A DNA stretch of 64,000 nucleotides. Source: Streptomyces pactum (GTDB lineage: Bacteria; Actinomycetota; Actinomycetes; Streptomycetales; Streptomycetaceae). The position numbers and the translations under genes were made by a program. Below the pieces are notes generated by a model. The model was not told where the DNA came from, made no database searches, and saw only the letters and a list, made by a program, of their open reading frames with translations. This document shows positions 62,381 to 64,000 of the stretch, in pieces. The stretch lies in contig NZ_JACYXC010000001.1 in assembly GCF_016031615.1 (NCBI RefSeq), positions 4,712,001 to 4,776,000 of the forward strand. Direction: 5' to 3'. Numbering within the stretch: the first letter of the stretch is position 1; every line of letters starts with the position of its first letter.

Positions 62381-62468
62381 CCGTACGCGGGCCGTACGCG
62401 GGCCGTACGCGGGCCGTACGCGGGCCGTACGCGGGCCGTACGCGGGCCGTACGCGGGCCGTACGCGAG
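62381..62468. repeat. 11-bp tandem repeat between smpB and ssrA
   Basis: Eight copies of CCGTACGCGGG in perfect phase (starts 62381, 62392, 62403, 62414, 62425, 62436, 62447, 62458), only the last one differing at its end. Each unit contains the palindrome CGTACG. The rest of the 62259-62630 gap holds the ssrA promoter region. Confidence 0.97.
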
Positions 62469-62550
62469 GACCTGCGGGACAGGGCCGGACCGTCGCCGGC
62501 TCGCGGGCCGGGGAACGCCGGGCGAACCCCGCGCGGCCGGGGGAATACGC

Positions 62551-62580
62551 TGGCAAGGCTCCGTGTTGATCCCGTACGAT
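62551..62580 (+). promoter_or_regulatory. Candidate ssrA promoter
   Basis: TGGCAA (62551-62556) and TACGAT (62575-62580), 18-bp spacer. A second -10-like TACGCT is at 62546-62551. Transcription would start near 62588, leaving a ~43-nt 5' leader with a small hairpin (TGCGCCC / GGGCGCA, 62587-62606) to be removed by RNase P before the mature tmRNA end. Confidence 0.5.
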
Positions 62581-62630
62581 GGGACGTGCGCCCCGACGAG
62601 GGCGCAGGCACCACCTTGAAAACACCACAT

Positions 62631-62997
62631 GGGGATGATCGGTTTCGACAGCGGCTGTCGAAGCAGGGGAAGCGAGCCGAGGAAGCGGCAATGATCTCGT
62701 AAACCATATGCCGAAACCAATAATCGCCAACACCAAGCGCGATTCCTTCGCCCTCGCTGCCTAAGTAGCGACTTGCGAAGTGTCAGCCCGGGGCTGTTCC
62801 CGACCCGGATCCTGGCATCAGCTAGGGAACTCAACCACTAGGCCCGGCCACGGGGCGTAGTGGGAAAGCACACAGTGGCTGGGCCCGTCGGAGACTTGTC
62901 CGCGTGATCTCCGGGGCCGAGAAAAGCACAGCGGACTGCGCTCGGAGAAGCCCTGATTCCACACCGTTGGACGCGGGTTCGATTCCCGCCATCTCCA
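62631..62997 (+). ncRNA. ssrA: Transfer-messenger RNA (tmRNA)
   Basis: Starts GGGGATGATCGGTTTCGACA and ends GGGTTCGATTCCCGCCATCT then CCA-discriminator A at 62997; the two ends pair into the tRNA-Ala-like acceptor and T arm. The terminal CCA is not encoded (CTC follows). The tag reading frame begins at the GCC resume codon 62726 and gives ANTKRDSFALAA before TAA at 62762-62764. The degradation-tag end ALAA is the canonical ClpXP signal. The tag is 12 residues; the S. coelicolor tag I recall is 16, with four more residues in the middle. Works with SmpB to free stalled ribosomes. Confidence 0.96.
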
Positions 62998-63070
62998 CTC
63001 ATCCCCCTCTCCGTACGGAGGGTGCCGCCGGCGGCAGCCGGAGGTTCCGGCCGGAGGGGTCCCCATCGGC

Positions 63071-63113
63071 AAGGCCCTGCTGTCCAGGCGACAGCGGGGC
63101 CTTCGTCGTTTTC
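63071..63113 (+). terminator. ssrA terminator
   Basis: 14-bp stem (63071-63084 with 63090-63103, one G-T pair) closed by CAGGC and followed by a T-rich CGTCGTTTTC. A partial copy of the right arm (GGCGACAGCGGGCC) repeats at 63114-63127. Confidence 0.85.
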
Positions 63114-63190
63114 GGCGACAGCGGGCCGTTCGCCGTTGTGGGGCCGCGCACCATAGCCGGGCCGGTGGCCCGGTCCTACCGTCCGTCGGC

Positions 63191-64000
63191 ATGACCCTGA
63201 CATACAGCTCGGTGCCGCGTCCGGCGGCGGCCCGTCCGCCCCGGCCACCCGTCCTCCGTGCCCTGCTCTCCGTCCTGACCGCTCTGGCGGCCCTGTCCGC
63301 CCTGCTGCTGTCCGCGCCCGGCACCCTCGCCGCCCCGGCGGCAGCGGACGACCGCGCCGCCGGCCCCGGGGCGGGCGCCGGCGCCATCCCGTACGCCGGG
63401 ACGATCGAGCAGGTCAGCGGCTTCGGGACGAACCCGGGCGCGCTCACCATGTACCGCTACACCCCGCCCGGCCTGCCGTCCGGCCGCCCGGTCGTCGTGG
63501 TGCTGCACGGCTGCACCCAGACCGCCCCCGACTACGGCACCCGCAGCGGCTGGCTCCAGCTGGCGGACCGCTGGGGCTTCTCCGTGGTGCTGCCCGGCCA
63601 GACCACGCTGAACAACCTCAACCGCTGCTTCAACTGGTTCCTGACCGGCGACATCACCCGCGGCCGGGGCGAGGCCGAGTCCATCCGGCAGATGGCCGAC
63701 CGGCAGCTCGCCGACACCGGCGGCGACCGCTCCCGGGTGTACGTCACCGGGCTCTCCGCGGGCGGGGGCATGACGGCCGTGATGACCGCCGCGTACCCGG
63801 ACCGGTTCGCCGGCGGCGGCGTGGTGGCCGGGCTGCCGTACGGCTGCGCGCAGGCGGCCGGGTCCCCGTACGTGTGCATGTACGTGGGCGCGACCCAGAC
63901 CCCCGACCAGTGGGGCGACCGGGTGCGCGCCGCCGCCCCCGCCGGGTACACCGGCCCCTGGCCCCGGATGACGGTGGTGCAGGGCACCGCCGACACCACC
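63191..64000 (+). CDS. Secreted PHB-depolymerase/feruloyl-esterase-type hydrolase (3' end outside window)
   Basis: First 270 codons from ATG 63191; the frame is open to the window edge. Signal peptide with hydrophobic core LLSVLTALAALSALLLSAPG, cleavage likely after the Ala-rich ...TLAAPAAA region. Mature start GTIEQVSGFGTNPGALTMYR. Oxyanion-hole motif VVVVLHGCTQTAPDYGTRSG and nucleophile elbow VYVTGLSAGGGMTAVM with S189 (GxSxG), as in the esterase-PHB family (carbohydrate esterase family 1-like). The substrate could be a polyester, acetylxylan or feruloylated polymer. The catalytic Asp and His would lie beyond the window. No operon partner visible. Confidence 0.9.
   Translation, partial: MTLTYSSVPRPAAARPPRPPVLRALLSVLTALAALSALLLSAPGTLAAPAAADDRAAGPGAGAGAIPYAGTIEQVSGFGTNPGALTMYRYTPPGLPSGRPVVVVLHGCTQTAPDYGTRSGWLQLADRWGFSVVLPGQTTLNNLNRCFNWFLTGDITRGRGEAESIRQMADRQLADTGGDRSRVYVTGLSAGGGMTAVMTAAYPDRFAGGGVVAGLPYGCAQAAGSPYVCMYVGATQTPDQWGDRVRAAAPAGYTGPWPRMTVVQGTADTT

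Noticed and set aside
62381..62468. CRISPR array interpretation of the 11-bp repeats
   Set aside because: Units are contiguous with no spacers and far shorter than CRISPR repeats; no cas genes are in the window.

Overview
The window is high-GC actinobacterial DNA. Its gene order and protein sequences fit Streptomyces or a close relative: mtrA-mtrB-lpqB, hpf, secA, a ~1660-residue NAD-glutamate dehydrogenase, the kinase pair pkaA/pkaB, prfB, a sortase-type LAETG protein, ftsE-ftsX, an S41 protease, smpB and ssrA. This assignment rests on remembered family and synteny knowledge; no search was run.

Layout. 1-907: the 3' part of a 23S rRNA gene, a 5S rRNA gene and a near-perfect terminator, i.e. 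the end of an rrn operon. 1.4-10.9 kb: a membrane protein, then the envelope-stress system mtrA-mtrB-lpqB, a frameshifted comFC, hpf (ribosome hibernation) and a LuxR-type response regulator. 11-22 kb: a YcaQ/AlkX-like DNA glycosylase, a GNAT acetyltransferase, secA, an Rv3235-like gene with an odd Gly/His-rich upstream reading frame, a DUF6912 protein, a HAD phosphatase and a DJ-1/PfpI protein. 23-28 kb: NAD-glutamate dehydrogenase. 28-38.5 kb, minus strand: a GT2 glycosyltransferase, a double-VOC protein, a DUF4232 lipoprotein and two paralogous GT2/CDP-glycerol glycerophosphotransferases (teichoic-acid-like wall polymer). 39-43 kb, minus strand: a sugar ABC transporter operon (binding lipoprotein, two permeases, no ATPase). 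44-54.7 kb: a large FHA-plus-FtsK/SpoIIIE-type ATPase protein divergent from the Ser/Thr kinases pkaA and pkaB. 55-64 kb: prfB, the LAETG surface protein, a tiny zinc-ribbon membrane protein, ftsEX, an S41 protease, smpB, tmRNA and the start of a secreted PHB-depolymerase-type esterase.

Two features colour the whole window. First, at least seven conserved genes (comFC, the GNAT, the second glycerophosphotransferase, the FHA/ATPase gene, pkaA, pkaB, the LAETG gene) are broken by single-base shifts, nearly all in G or C runs. Removing or adding one base restores the family-typical C-terminus, so these look like assembly errors or slippage rather than independent decay. Second, the spaces between genes are unusually rich in degenerate GC-rich tandem repeats with units of 7 to ~140 bp, often starting at or just after stop codons.

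Functional links. MtrAB-LpqB, SecA, FtsEX, the S41 protease, the glycerophosphotransferases and the sortase substrate all concern envelope growth and protein export. PkaA/PkaB with the adjacent FHA-domain ATPase form a plausible phosphothreonine signalling unit. HPF, RF2, SmpB and tmRNA serve ribosome control and rescue.
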